Shown: positions 43,359 through 55,900 of the stretch, in pieces
How positions within the stretch are numbered: the stretch's first letter is position 1
How the letters are laid out: every line of letters begins with the position of its first letter
Origin: Limnephilus marmoratus
Lineage: Eukaryota; Arthropoda; Insecta; Trichoptera; Limnephilidae
Reading direction: 5' to 3'
DNA: 64,000 nucleotides
NCBI GenBank assembly: GCA_917880885.1
Contig: OU862915.1
Location: 33,736,676 to 33,800,675, forward strand
The notes under the pieces: generated by a model
The model's database searches: none
What the model saw: only the letters and a program-made list of their open reading frames with translations
What the model was told of the DNA's origin: nothing
Program-made: the position numbers and the translations under genes

Positions 43359-43364
43359 TTTATT
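43359..43364 (-). promoter_or_regulatory. Candidate polyadenylation signal of the protease gene
   Basis: AATAAA on the minus strand, 139 bp beyond the TAA stop at 43503. Position and hexamer are typical, but no transcript evidence is available. Confidence 0.5.
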
Positions 43365-43502
43365 AAAGTAGAAAAAATACATTGAAAACTCTTTTAGTTT
43401 GTTATTGAGATAATGACGTACTTGCTATGTCTGTTCATTCTCAGTTCATTTTGAATTACGCTCCTTCTTCCGACTGTTGAAGGTTATATATATAATAAAT
43501 TT

Positions 43503-43906
43503 TTAAGCCTTGATCTGCCTCTTGATCCAGTCGTTGTACGCCCAGACCTTTGTGTAGACCCCGGGAACATTAGCCAAAGCGCAAGGCGTCGGACCGAAGC
43601 TGACAACGCCGTGTAGGGTCCATTGCAGGTTCTCTGCTGCCATCAGCGGCCCGCCAGAGTCTCCCCTGCAAGAGTCTTTGCCCACCTCCCCCCCGGCGCA
43701 CATCTGCTTGTCCCACAGCTCGGCCCTCAGGCGGGGGTTGCTGTAGGCCACCTGGCATCTGGCCAGTGGCACCAGCGGGATCTGAAGGTGAAGCTTGACG
43801 TTGCTGGACTTGCCCGTCTCGGTGGCTCCCCAGCCGGAGACGATGGCTTGGATGTCGCTCTGCAGGGTGATGTCTGAGGTCGGCAGGCAAATTGGACGGA
43901 TGAAAT
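43503..43906 (-). CDS. Protease exon 6: catalytic Ser and C-terminus
   Basis: The acceptor TATTACAG joins to form YFIRPICLP. It encodes VSGWGATETGKSSNVKLHLQ, MCAGGEVGKDSCRGDSGGPL, VSFGPTPCALANVPGVYTKV and WAYNDWIKRQIKA, then TAA at 43505-43503. Confidence 0.95.
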
Positions 43907-46900
43907 CTGTAATACGATGGTTACATTATATTAAGGAGCGATTGAAATGATGCGAAGAGCTAAAATACGAGGCACGTATCCGGGATTGGGTAGAGCAACG
44001 CTAAAATTGTCATTAAAATATGTCTTAAAATATGTCATTAAAAATATTAGCGCGTGAGTTTGTGAGCCAAGCAAAGATTTTGGGTTATCTGGCCTGAGGA
44101 ATGGATTGCCTACAATGTAATATTTATGTAGATAAGACACGAACAAAAAAATATTGGCAATAAGGAACTCCAGTGAACAATATTCAGGCTTTAAAAAATA
44201 TGATCATATAGATATAGACCAATAAACGCTGATTCTGAATAGTTTTTAATCGGATCGTAAAAACACGCCGTCAAGGTGACGTCACTGTTCGACGTGTCGT
44301 GACGTCACCGTAAAGTCATTGTATGGGAATGTATGATATGACACAAACCATCGTATTAATTTATTCGTTTATTTACACACTGTTTGTAGAGATTTAGTTG
44401 TTGTGTTCTATCTGTTTCTGTGTTAGTTGTTGTTTCTAAAGGTATCTCTTATTAGTTTATCTCTATTATTGAAAATATTCAAAAACTACTGCACAAAAAA
44501 ATAGTAATGCTATTTCTAGGGAGAATACTTCTAGAATCGTATAGCATTTTTTCAGGAGTGATGACGTCACACGATTCACCATACATACGGTGGTTTTCGG
44601 GGGGTCTTGAAAAATTAAAACTTTGACAATTATTTTAACTATTAAAAGTAACTCTAAAAAGTTTAAATTAATAAAGATGCAGTTATTTAAGTTAGAAGGT
44701 TATTATTCATTAAAAAAATAAAAAAAATTGGACTGGAGTTCTCTATTGCCTATGATATGGCATTTAAAACGCATTTGCCTCTTTGCCAATTTTCATAATT
44801 AGTCTCATGCACACTCTTCTGTCATTACTTATTACAATTATTTAAAAGATCTGATTCAAATATACAATTAATTTAATCGTGCCATGTATTCCTGGGACTA
44901 CTCTGACTTCTTCCATTCTCTTGAACATATCCTCTTCTGACTTATATATATATATTCTTGTCAACAATCAAATAATATAAAATCACGATGAAAGAGAAAT
45001 GTACCTTTTTGGCTCGGAGCTCTGTATGCCATTATATCAAAACTATACTCTCCTGAAGCTCCTTTCTCAGACCACCTGCTTCTTTTATCTACCAAATCTC
45101 TTTACCCTCTTTGTTCATTGTCATTTTACTTTACAGATAGTTCAGGATACAATCCAAAAATTTTTATCGAATAAAGAATCCAATATTTTTCGATTATTCC
45201 ATTAACAATATGTCGTTAGTATCTGTCTCGGAAATTAATGACTTAGGTATTTGGTTTGACACGAAACTCAACTTTATCAAGCATATAGAAATAATAACCA
45301 ATAAAGCTTTGAAAATGTTGGGATTTATTTTAAGGGTATCTAGTGATTTCAATAATGTCAATACTGTAAAAACATTATATATGTCACTCGTAAGGAGTCA
45401 TTTAGAATACAATTCCATGGTTTGGTCCCCAAATTATGAGGTTCATTCACATGCGATTGAAAGAATCCAAAATAAATTTTTAAGATATGTGAATTTTAAA
45501 ATGGGCATTCCTAGTGAATGCCTAAATTACGATAACGTACTTTCTTCATTAAATTTAATAAAATTATCTGATCGTAGAATCATTTCCGATTTAACCTGTT
45601 TGTATAAAATCATTAATTCAATGTTTGATACCCCTGATTTATTATATGAAATCTCTTTTCATACTCCAGGCAGGTCAGTCACAAGACAGTACCTACCATA
45701 TTATTGTAGCAATTCTAAGTCAACAAGTCAATATTTTACTCCTATGCGACGGATTCAACAGCTTGGAAACAAATACTCTGAAGTTGTTGATATCTTTAGT
45801 GCATCAAGTTTATTATATAAGCCCACCTTATTGAAGTTTTTTTCATCACATAAGGGAATAATACTTTGATAAAGCTATTAAAATTGACTAACTCATTGGC
45901 AGTATTTTGTCGGCTGAAAGAAAAAAAACTATTTCAGATTTATTATATTATGTACCTACATACTCTGTGGTTTAAATTCAATACCTAATATTTTTACTTT
46001 GTATTTATTTTTATGCAAGTGTTTTAAACAGTAGTTTCCTGCACTATTTACCAGTATAATTTTGTTAATATTGTTATATATATGTATGTAAAAGCCTAAA
46101 TAGGCGTAAATAAATAAATAAAACACACACGGGCATGTGCCTAGCATGGTGGTCGAAAAGTCCCCTATGTGTGTAATGAAAAATTTAATGAATAAAGAAA
46201 ACTTAAAAAAAAAAAAAAATTATCAATACGGTTGTAATATTTAAAATATGGCATCAATAACAACAACCGAATCTGTCTTGTTCTATCCCAAACATTGATC
46301 CGTCTCGAAGAACCATTAATTTTTCGTAGTATTAATAAGTGTCGTCCTAATTTGTAGATTGATTACTTACAAGTGTAGGGAGCGTCGGAGTCCAATCTCA
46401 GCACGGCGATATCGTTCTTCTGACTGCCGGTGGAGGGCTGGTACTGCGGATGGGGGATGATGCCCTCTATGCCGATGGTGACGGGTTCGTCGTTGCAGTC
46501 CTGCCCGCCGGCGACGATCACACAGTCCCTGCCGGTGCTCTTGTCGTACTCCCCCAACCTCACGTTGATCCTGGAATGAGACGAGAATAAAGGGTTATAA
46601 GGGGGGTTCGGTCTAATCATGTTCTGTTAGGTGGCTGTTTTGCTTTAGCCGGTTAGCAAGAATCAGTGTAATGAGATTTTAGGGTTATATATCCACTCCT
46701 CGCGCCCCCCTTTCTAATATATTTTTCTTTACATTTCGACTACGCGTAAAGTTTAGAATGTTATGCTTATTTGACATATTTGTTACTAAATATATCAATT
46801 CTTTAAAAAAAAACAAAAATTGTTCAGGAAAATAATGGCCCTCAGGGCCAATGTCATATTTAGGAATACTGTGAGGGGGATCTTTTGAGGACACGAAAGA

Positions 46901-49900
46901 GAGGAGGTTCTGGGAGGTAAAACGGTATGAGGAATGGATGGGAATCTGGGACAGAAGCAGAGGAAGGTCAGCAGTGCGCAGGAGTGACCACGTATGGGGT
47001 CACGTCTGGCGGGTGCCATGTCGAAGCTCTCCTTGCAGTACAGAACCGCGAGGGAGAATTGAGGTAGTGGAGTCCGCCATGGAAATTGAAGTATAGGTCA
47101 CGATCCTCAAGAATGTGGAACCGATTTAAGAAGAAGATACCCATGCGACGATCCGGTGCAAGGCGATGAGTCTTCCTCATCCGGCCTCCCCAATCCGACC
47201 CGCCACGCACCTGGAAAAACCTCATGAACCCGGGCATTCTTGCTATGTTGCCACCGGTAGCGAACTTTGGGGTGACCTATGGCAGAAGTTTTGTTTTAAT
47301 CATGTTACTCACGGTGTTCCAAGCTGCGTGAGCACGTCCCCGAAGACGCAGTGACCGGCCGTGATGACGTAGCGGTTGCTGATGAGCGCCGCACCGCATC
47401 CCAGCGAGATGGTGTCGCGGGGAGTGCGGTACTCGATCAGTCCCATCCACGGGTACTGGTCCAACTGGGTCTCGTTGCCTCCCACTATCCTCTCTTCTCC
47501 GGACTCAATGCCGCACTGGTCGGGGGCTGGTAGCAAGGCGGACACGTCGGGAGCTGGACCGGTCTCCTCCTGCAAATATGTTATTTAAACATCGCAATAT
47601 TTTTATTTTATATAATAAAATAGACACTAAAACAGTACTATAAGACAAATCACTAATGGTCGCTGTTCCCAACTTGTTGATTGATCAATCTGAGTCTCCG
47701 ATCAGCTAAGTGATTTGTTTAGTAACGCTCGTCGTCTGTTGGTCGGAGTGTTGCGTTGGGAAGAGCGTATTTTTGCATTTAAGGAGTGTTGAGCACTTTA
47801 CTTTTCGGCTCAACAGTTAATGAGTTGGATTGGGAACAACGCTACTGCTTGTAGGATTCATTAAAATGTTGGTCTATTAAGCTTAATTCTATTAAAATAA
47901 TGGATTCAGCACATATCTCTACTAGCTAACCCGGCCACGCGTTGTTGTGGCTAACGAAACACAACGCCATCTACTGGATGGTTACCCAACCTAGATAACC
48001 AAGTGTTGTGTCGATAAATTAACTCACACCACCATGTGCTCGAAACTTATGTAACTTACAAATAATTACAAACCGTTGTCCTATAACAAACATTTAATTC
48101 GCAATAATAAATATTGAGGTCAATAAGCGGCATAAAACTATCCTACCTTTTGAGTTGGACCAAATTACACACAGTAAGCCAAATTTCATCAAAATCGGTT
48201 AAGTAGTTTCGGAGTTTATCTCGAACAAAAATTGTGACGCGAGATTTATATATATTATCTCATAATACCCCCGAACTTTTTGCCCAGATCATGCTCCTGT
48301 ATATATTATATTTTTTTTTCTTGACTGCAAAGCATTTTGATATAAATAGCGGGTTAAAATTTTCACATCCAAGTATAAATGGGTTTACAATTAAAGAAAT
48401 TAAAAATTAGAAAAAGTGTTAACTGAAATTTAAATAAAATAAAAATTCCACATGACATCACTTAACAGAGTAACCGCCCAATCCCTCACCCCGACCCTAC
48501 CAGTCTAATAGATAGGTACCTACTGATTTTTTAATGTTTTAAGTTGAAAAAAAACCTCAAAAATGTTACCAGAAACCAAAATATCATTTACATTTTCTAC
48601 TCTACATAACGTCAGGAATCACTGGTTAAGGTAAGTCAAGGACGTCCCTTAACACGCTGTATTATGAATGTGAATGGAGCAAGGAGTTGCTGAGACACAG
48701 TTGTGTGGCGGTCTCTGCCCACCCCTGATGACAAGTTAGTTCTCACCGGTTCTGGGGTTGCGCCCCCGCTGACGGGGCCTTGACCGCAGCAGACGTTGTA
48801 CCTCGCCGGGCCCTGGCACGTGGACCTGCGCAGGTACTGCACGGTCGAGGTGGGCAGCGGCTTGGGCCCGTTGAACAGCGCCTTGAGGTTGGGGCAGTTG
48901 TCGAGGCTGATGCAGTTGCCAGGGGTGTTGTCGGCCGTGGTGCAGCTCGGCCCGGTGACAGGAGGGGGAGCGGGGCAGCATACTCTGACTCCTAAGAATC
49001 AACAAATATATTAGGTTCAAGATAAGACAAAACCAAACATTGAAGAAAAGTGTCGAAAAAGAACAAAAACAACAAACCTAAACAACCCAAACCTAACCTA
49101 ACCTTACCTATTATTTACCCTTACTTATTACAGTTTTCATAGTTCCCGTGAGCACTCAGGCCATGGGTACATTGTGCTGTATTCGGTTTTATCTCATTCT
49201 TTTGATAACCCCGTTGTCTTTGACAAAGTCACGTTGGACATTATTGTGATTGAATTTTTTACTATGTCCCCTTGTTCCAAATTGTGCCTTTCCATGGCCT
49301 TTGGCACCATAAGTGATTCGGAGACTCTTCACCTCTTCATATTTCCTTCATTTACTGGTGTTTTCCACTACTATCAGCTGCGTGTGTCTCCTGAGGTGGC
49401 AGTGTCTCTTTAGTAGTCCTACCAGTTCCCTCAGTGAGTACACCGTCCATGTTGAGTATTTAAATAGCCTTCGCGTATTTTTTAAGCCTCGGTATCTACG
49501 CGAAAAATAAACACCCTGCCCTTACGCTTAACTGACAATAAGGATCATTTTCGGCCACAGGGGCTGAGTAAAAATGTGTTCCCGATTTTGTATGAAAAAT
49601 TAAGACATTTCTGACGCGATTTCGCACATTAATTCATCTGGGGCAGTGGTTCTCGTCGGTGGTCCGTTTCAGTTTTTTGAAGTAAAACTTCTTTACGCAC
49701 GCCGCTTGCTTGACTTGGGGAGTAAGCTGGTGAATGCGTGAAGAGAGCGTTATGAAAAGTGTGATCGGGCGAGGCGAACGGAAGTTGAGAGGGAGATATA
49801 AGTTAGTGAAGTATTACTTCAGTCGTGTGGTCTAAAGCACACTCGTTTTTTTTTGTGAAATCAATATCCAATCTTCAAACCACTTTTAAAAAAATCAAGC

Positions 49901-52900
49901 AAAAGAAAGAAAGCGACGTCTAGTGTCTTTTGGTCTAGTGCGCCAATCCTGAATCCATTGGTACACGAACAGTCTGATCCTACCTGCTCGCTGTAATTGG
50001 TGGTTGAGCATTATTATTGTCTTGTTTTGTGTTACCTGTCCCGCTACCGCCGCACTGCGAGCCCCTCAGTAGTTGGGTCTGCGCCGGGGTTCTGTTCCTG
50101 TTCTGCAGGATAGCCAGGAGGCTCGGGCACTGCGCTATCGCTATGCAGGTGCCGGCCACGTTGTTTGGCGTCGTGCAAGCACCATTCTCTGAAAAAATCA
50201 ATTTTAATATTTTTTTATAATATGCATAACGGACAAAGGAACATTGGGAAAAAAATTAAGAATAAATATCAATCAATCAAATATAAATATGTCTAGAATC
50301 TTTTAAAACATTTTTTATAACGAAACAGGATTTCCTCTCAGGCGATGATTAGTAGGCTTTTTTTCTTTTTTTTCTTTTTCTTTTTTTTTTTACTTTTTAG
50401 CAACTTACCAGAATTGAAAAGTACCTAGGTTTCATTTTGAAAATGCTGACGTATAATTTTTTTATAGTTTTTTTTTATGTGAATACCTCGCAAGAGTCCC
50501 AGCTGCTCCCGTCTGGAGTCTGTGAGACTATGGTATCCCCAATTGGGGTATGTTGTGAATTGTGATTACCTTATCTTGCTATATAATGGATGTTATTTTA
50601 CAATACAGTCGAGACATTCGCACAAGGGGTTGAAGGGGAGAGGGTATAGTTGGTTCTTTAGAGATTTTGATAGGTGAAGGTTACGAAATCCCTAAATACA
50701 TATTTAAATTTGGTCACTACACACGGCTAAAGCCATTTTAAAAAATTCTTATTGATTTCTTTTCACCATTGGCTATTCTGAGATTATTTACCACTCTGGA
50801 TACTCTCAATATGCCGTAACCCCTAGTTAGTCCCCCTGGCTCCTACATACAGGGGAATTCTTGTTTGGTGTCACATAAAAAAATCCATCCAAATCCGTTT
50901 ACATTTTTATACCAAACCTCTATCTATGCTACTATTCTAAAGACTGTAAAGAATTCATAATATTTTTAATTTGTTTTTTAAAATACAAATCTTACGTCAG
51001 ATCGCACGATGCTCTATGTGCTTGTACGTGATTTGCCCATTTCTAACAATTTTCCTTATTTGATTTTTAAATCTAAGAAGGTTATTATTATTTATTACAT
51101 TATTTTCTACTTGAATATCATTATAAAGGTTGCATGGATCGGTTCATATGAGGTTTTTCCTTGTGTATAAATAATCTTATGCATCTTGCATTTCTCGGTC
51201 CATGTCCACGCTAGAGTTGGGTAGGACACGATATCAGGATGAGTTTGTATGAGGTACTCAAATATTGAAATGAGGTGTTGAGGTGTCCCACCTCATTTGA
51301 GGTGAGGTGTTACAAAATATTTTCGCTTACGGGGGGGAAATAAATTTAAAAAAAATTATTAAAATTTTCGCTTAATATTTCTAATAAATACCGGGGTGGC
51401 GGTACCCATACCCACCTCCCGTGTCTGTTATTTTTAATAAAAAAAAATTATAAAAAAAAATTTTTTGGAGCAGTTGGGACTCTTGTGCTCATAAATTATT
51501 GTTTTGTTTATTCACATGACAATAATTTACAATAAAAAAAAATTTAAAAAAAAAACCTTTTCGAGCAGTTGGGACTGTTGTGCTCATAAATTATTGTTTT
51601 GTGTATTCACATGACAATAATTTACAACAAAAAAATATTTCAAAAAAAATTTTTTTTGGAGCAGTTGGTACTCTTGTGCGGTATTCACTTAACAATAATT
51701 TAAAATAAAAAAATAAAAAATCAAAATTTCGGAGCAGTTGGGACGCTTCTGCGGTATTCACAATATATGAATTGGCTTACCCCATCACCACCTCACGGTT
51801 CTAATACAAAAATGTCATAGAATATACAAACACTTCACGCCTCACCACCTCATACATTTGTCCCAAACTATGCGTGACATTACATGTATATTAATACATC
51901 AACCACCTCACACCTCACCTCATATTTGTCCCATACGTGACAACTGACAACGTGACATGACATGTAGTCCAATACACCAACCACCTCACACCTCACCTCA
52001 CATTTGTCCCGTACATGACATGAATGTAGTCCAACAAAACAAACCACCTCACACCTCATGTTTGTCCCTCCTTCATATTTGTCCCCCCTTCATATTTGTA
52101 GTAATACAAAGAAAAAGAGTTGGTACAAATACATATTGTGAGGTGGGGGGACATTTTACGTGTTTGTATGGGACATTTGAGGTGCCTCTTGTATGAGGTT
52201 CTCAACACTAGTCCACGCATTTCGTAATTCACAATTGAAGTTTATTATTATTTTTCATTTCTTATTTATTCAGAAACGTAGAGAGTGTTACAAATTGTAG
52301 GCAATCATTTTTAATAGCTACCATTTTTTTTTAGTTTCGACGTATTTTAGTAGTTCACGGTATCCATAATTTTTGTGCTTTTTTGTCGATCTTGTAAAAT
52401 TTGCATTCAACGGGATATCGAATCCGTGACCTCTTCAAAACAACAGGTATCTCAATGCCACCGAGATCAATTTTCATCTCATTCGATGTCCCCTCAGTTG
52501 CAGAGATGGCTGGACCGATATTTTAACGCTTTATTGCTAATCGAATATTCTCTATTTGTTAACCTAACTAACTAACTAACCATCACGCCGTTTCCCCGCA
52601 GGGGTAGGCAGAGAGGACGGACCGCCAAACAACTCGGTCTTGGCACACACTCTTTGCCTCACTCACATTCATACATCGTCTCATACATAATCTTCTATTA
52701 TTCTGACTTTTGACATGGCCCGTCTCAAGTATCTGATTCACTTGATCGTGCCATGTCTTCCTCGGGCGTCCCCGACTTCTTCTACCATTCACATTTGCAT
52801 CATATATTCTTTTTACACTACTTTCTTCGCTCATTCGCTCTACGTGCCCAAACCATCTGAGGGTCCCTTTCTTAATTTTGCTCATTATACTTACATCAGC

Positions 52901-55900
52901 CTTACATTCTTTGCGGATATCCACATTTCTAACACGATCGTACATGGTTTTACCACACATACGTCTCAGGGATCTCATTTCAACAGCATTCATTTACTTT
53001 CATCTTTCCTCTGCCAGTTCCATGCCTCACTGCCATACATCAGGGTAGGTACCAGGACTCCATTGTGGACTGCTAGCTTCGCTTTTTTTGACAGTTTTTT
53101 ATTAGCGCCAACAACCAAATTTTATTAACCAAATATTCATAACTAAATCACGTGACAAAGAAAATAGCAAGAAGTAAATTATTGTATTGATCTATGAATT
53201 AATCAACGAACGAGGCATGGAATCGGAATTCATACGAATTTTAACAATTTTTTAACATCGTCATATTTTGTTTGTTTACCTAAACTTACTTACCTAACGG
53301 TCTGTGTCTGTCAAAAGATATGTCAATAATAAGGTTTTGACGGCTTTACTGGGCGTAGATACGCATCAAGGACGTAACATAGCCTCCACCAAGACCAAGC
53401 AGCCTTTTTAATAACAAGCCTGCAGAATGCAGAATGGAGTAATGTTGGAAGACGTGGAGATACAACCGGAAATATTCTTAATATAATTCTTTCCAATATT
53501 CAAAATATAAATTAATTTCGAAAGATTGATATTTTATCTGGTAATGAAAAATATGTTTATTTTTATTATAAGATGGTTGGTCATTGGCAGATTTGTTAAA
53601 TTTCCAAACAAAATGTTGTATTATATAACGCACATTTCAAATCATATAATCATGCAGTAAAATAAATCAATACATATATAGGAAGGCTTTTTTTCAGAAT
53701 TTTAATTTTAGTTAAAAAATCATTAAAAAATCCGCACACGTGTTTTGATAAATTAAATACTTAATTTTGTCTATTTATTTACGGTCTGGCAAACTGATGT
53801 ATTTAATTTTTTTTACACTTATTTTGCTTATAAGATTTTAATGAAAAATTATAAATTTTTCAAATTTGTCAAGAAAGAAAACAATATTCAAAAATTCGAG
53901 TGAAAGAATGATTTTAGAAGCAAAAGTCTACATATTCATTTAATTAGGCAATAAACGTGTAATTATGTGGAATACGCACTACAATTCCAATGTATTTTTG
54001 CATAATTCAAGTGTAAAATGAAATTAACCCTACACTCCAATGTATGCAAGTGCCTATTTCCTATTTAAAAGGACACTACACCTTATTAACGTATTGCTTA
54101 TTTCTTGTTTCAAATAAAATATACCTACACAACACTTCATCGTACTTATCAATAAATTTACTTGCTTATAAACATGCTTATTTAAAAGATAATTGACGTT
54201 TCACTTCGTTATACATGTCGAAATACTACTTTTCAAGGTACATTTACATGCCATTCTCAAACTTCCTTTTCCCCATCTTCTTCATCTGCCCAGTGCCCAC
54301 TCCCTTCAGACTAAACAATAAACCTCAATAATTGGGGTTGCCACAGACCCCCTGGCTCCGTGCTGTTGGTACTCATATGCGCTTTTTACATTTAAACAAA
54401 TTATATTCATAGGTATCGATTCTAGAGATATTTGAAATGCAAGGATTCACATAGATTAAAAAAAATGCTTCGTTCATTCGTTAATCTCTCTTTTGGCCGT
54501 CTATGCAAATTGCATTGACGAGCTGTAGGTATAATTTGGCTTAATTCATATTTCAAAACAGATTGACAATACTTTTTTTATTATTTATTTATAAGGCGGA
54601 GCCGATTTACTGATAAGGCCATTGCGATTTTTTTCTATCAAAGGAATTTCATTTAATTGCCGTTTCGGCGTGGGGAATATGTAGATATTATTTTCAAGAA
54701 TAACATATATTTTTTCAAGAGCTTAAACTAACTAACTAACTAACCATCACGCCGTTTCCCCGCAGGGGTAGGCAGAGAGGACGGACCGCCAAACAACTCG
54801 TTCTTGGCACACACTCTTTGCCTCACTCACATTCATACATCGTCTCATACATACTCTTCTATTATTCTGACTTTTGACATGGCCCGTCTCAAGTATCTGA
54901 TTCACTTGATCGTGCCATGTCTTCCTCGGGCGTCCCCGACTTCTTCTACCATTCACATTTGCATCATATATTCTTTTTACACTACTTTCTTCGCTCATTC
55001 GCTCTACGTGCCCAAACCATCTGAGGGTCCCTTTCTTAATTTTGCTCATTATACTTACATCAGCCTTACATTCTTTGCGGATATCCACATTTCTAACACG
55101 ATCATACATGGTTTTACCACACATACGTCTCAGGGATCTCATTTCAACAGCATTCAGTTTACTTTCATCCTTCCTCTGCCAGTTCCATGCCTCACTGCCA
55201 TACATCAGGGTAGGTACCAGGACTCCATTGTGGACTGCTAGCTTCGCTTTTTTTGACAGTTTTTTATTAGCGCCAACAGCATTCAGTCCTCCATTAATGG
55301 AGTTACCGGCATTTACCCTTCTTTCTATATCTCTATCAGCCTTCCCATCTCTCGTAAACATACTACCCAGATAAACAAACTCATCCACCTGCTCCAAGTA
55401 TTCATCATTCACAAGTATATCGCACACTGTTTTCGTACTCTCCCTTTCAAACACCATGACTTTAGACTTACTTACATTCATCATTAACTAATTCTTCATA
55501 CATACTTCGTTCATCCTAGATACTAGAGACTGTAGATCTTCCATAGTGTTAGAGATCAGCACCGCATCATCAGCATACAACAGGCAACATACTTTCAGAC
55601 TATTCAATTTCGCGCCCAATCCCACATCTTTCAATTCTTGCATACAATTATCCATGTATAGATTGAATAACCATGGTGACATTACGCAGCCTTGCTTAAC
55701 ACCTTTTGTGATGTCAAACCACCCCGTAAAATCACCGTTCACCCTAACACATGCAACGCTTCCCTCGTACAGAGACGCAATTGCCTGTATGAGATTTGCA
55801 TTCACTCCATACTTGGACAACACCTTCCATAGCTTTTTCCTGTCGACTCGGTCGTACGCTTTTTGAAGATCTACAAAGGCGCAGAACAGTTTCTGGTTTT

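Noticed and set aside
43570..43890. 106-codon frame overlapping protease exon 6 on the same strand, and an 84-codon frame on the opposite strand
   Set aside because: Out-of-frame shadows of a GC-rich coding exon.
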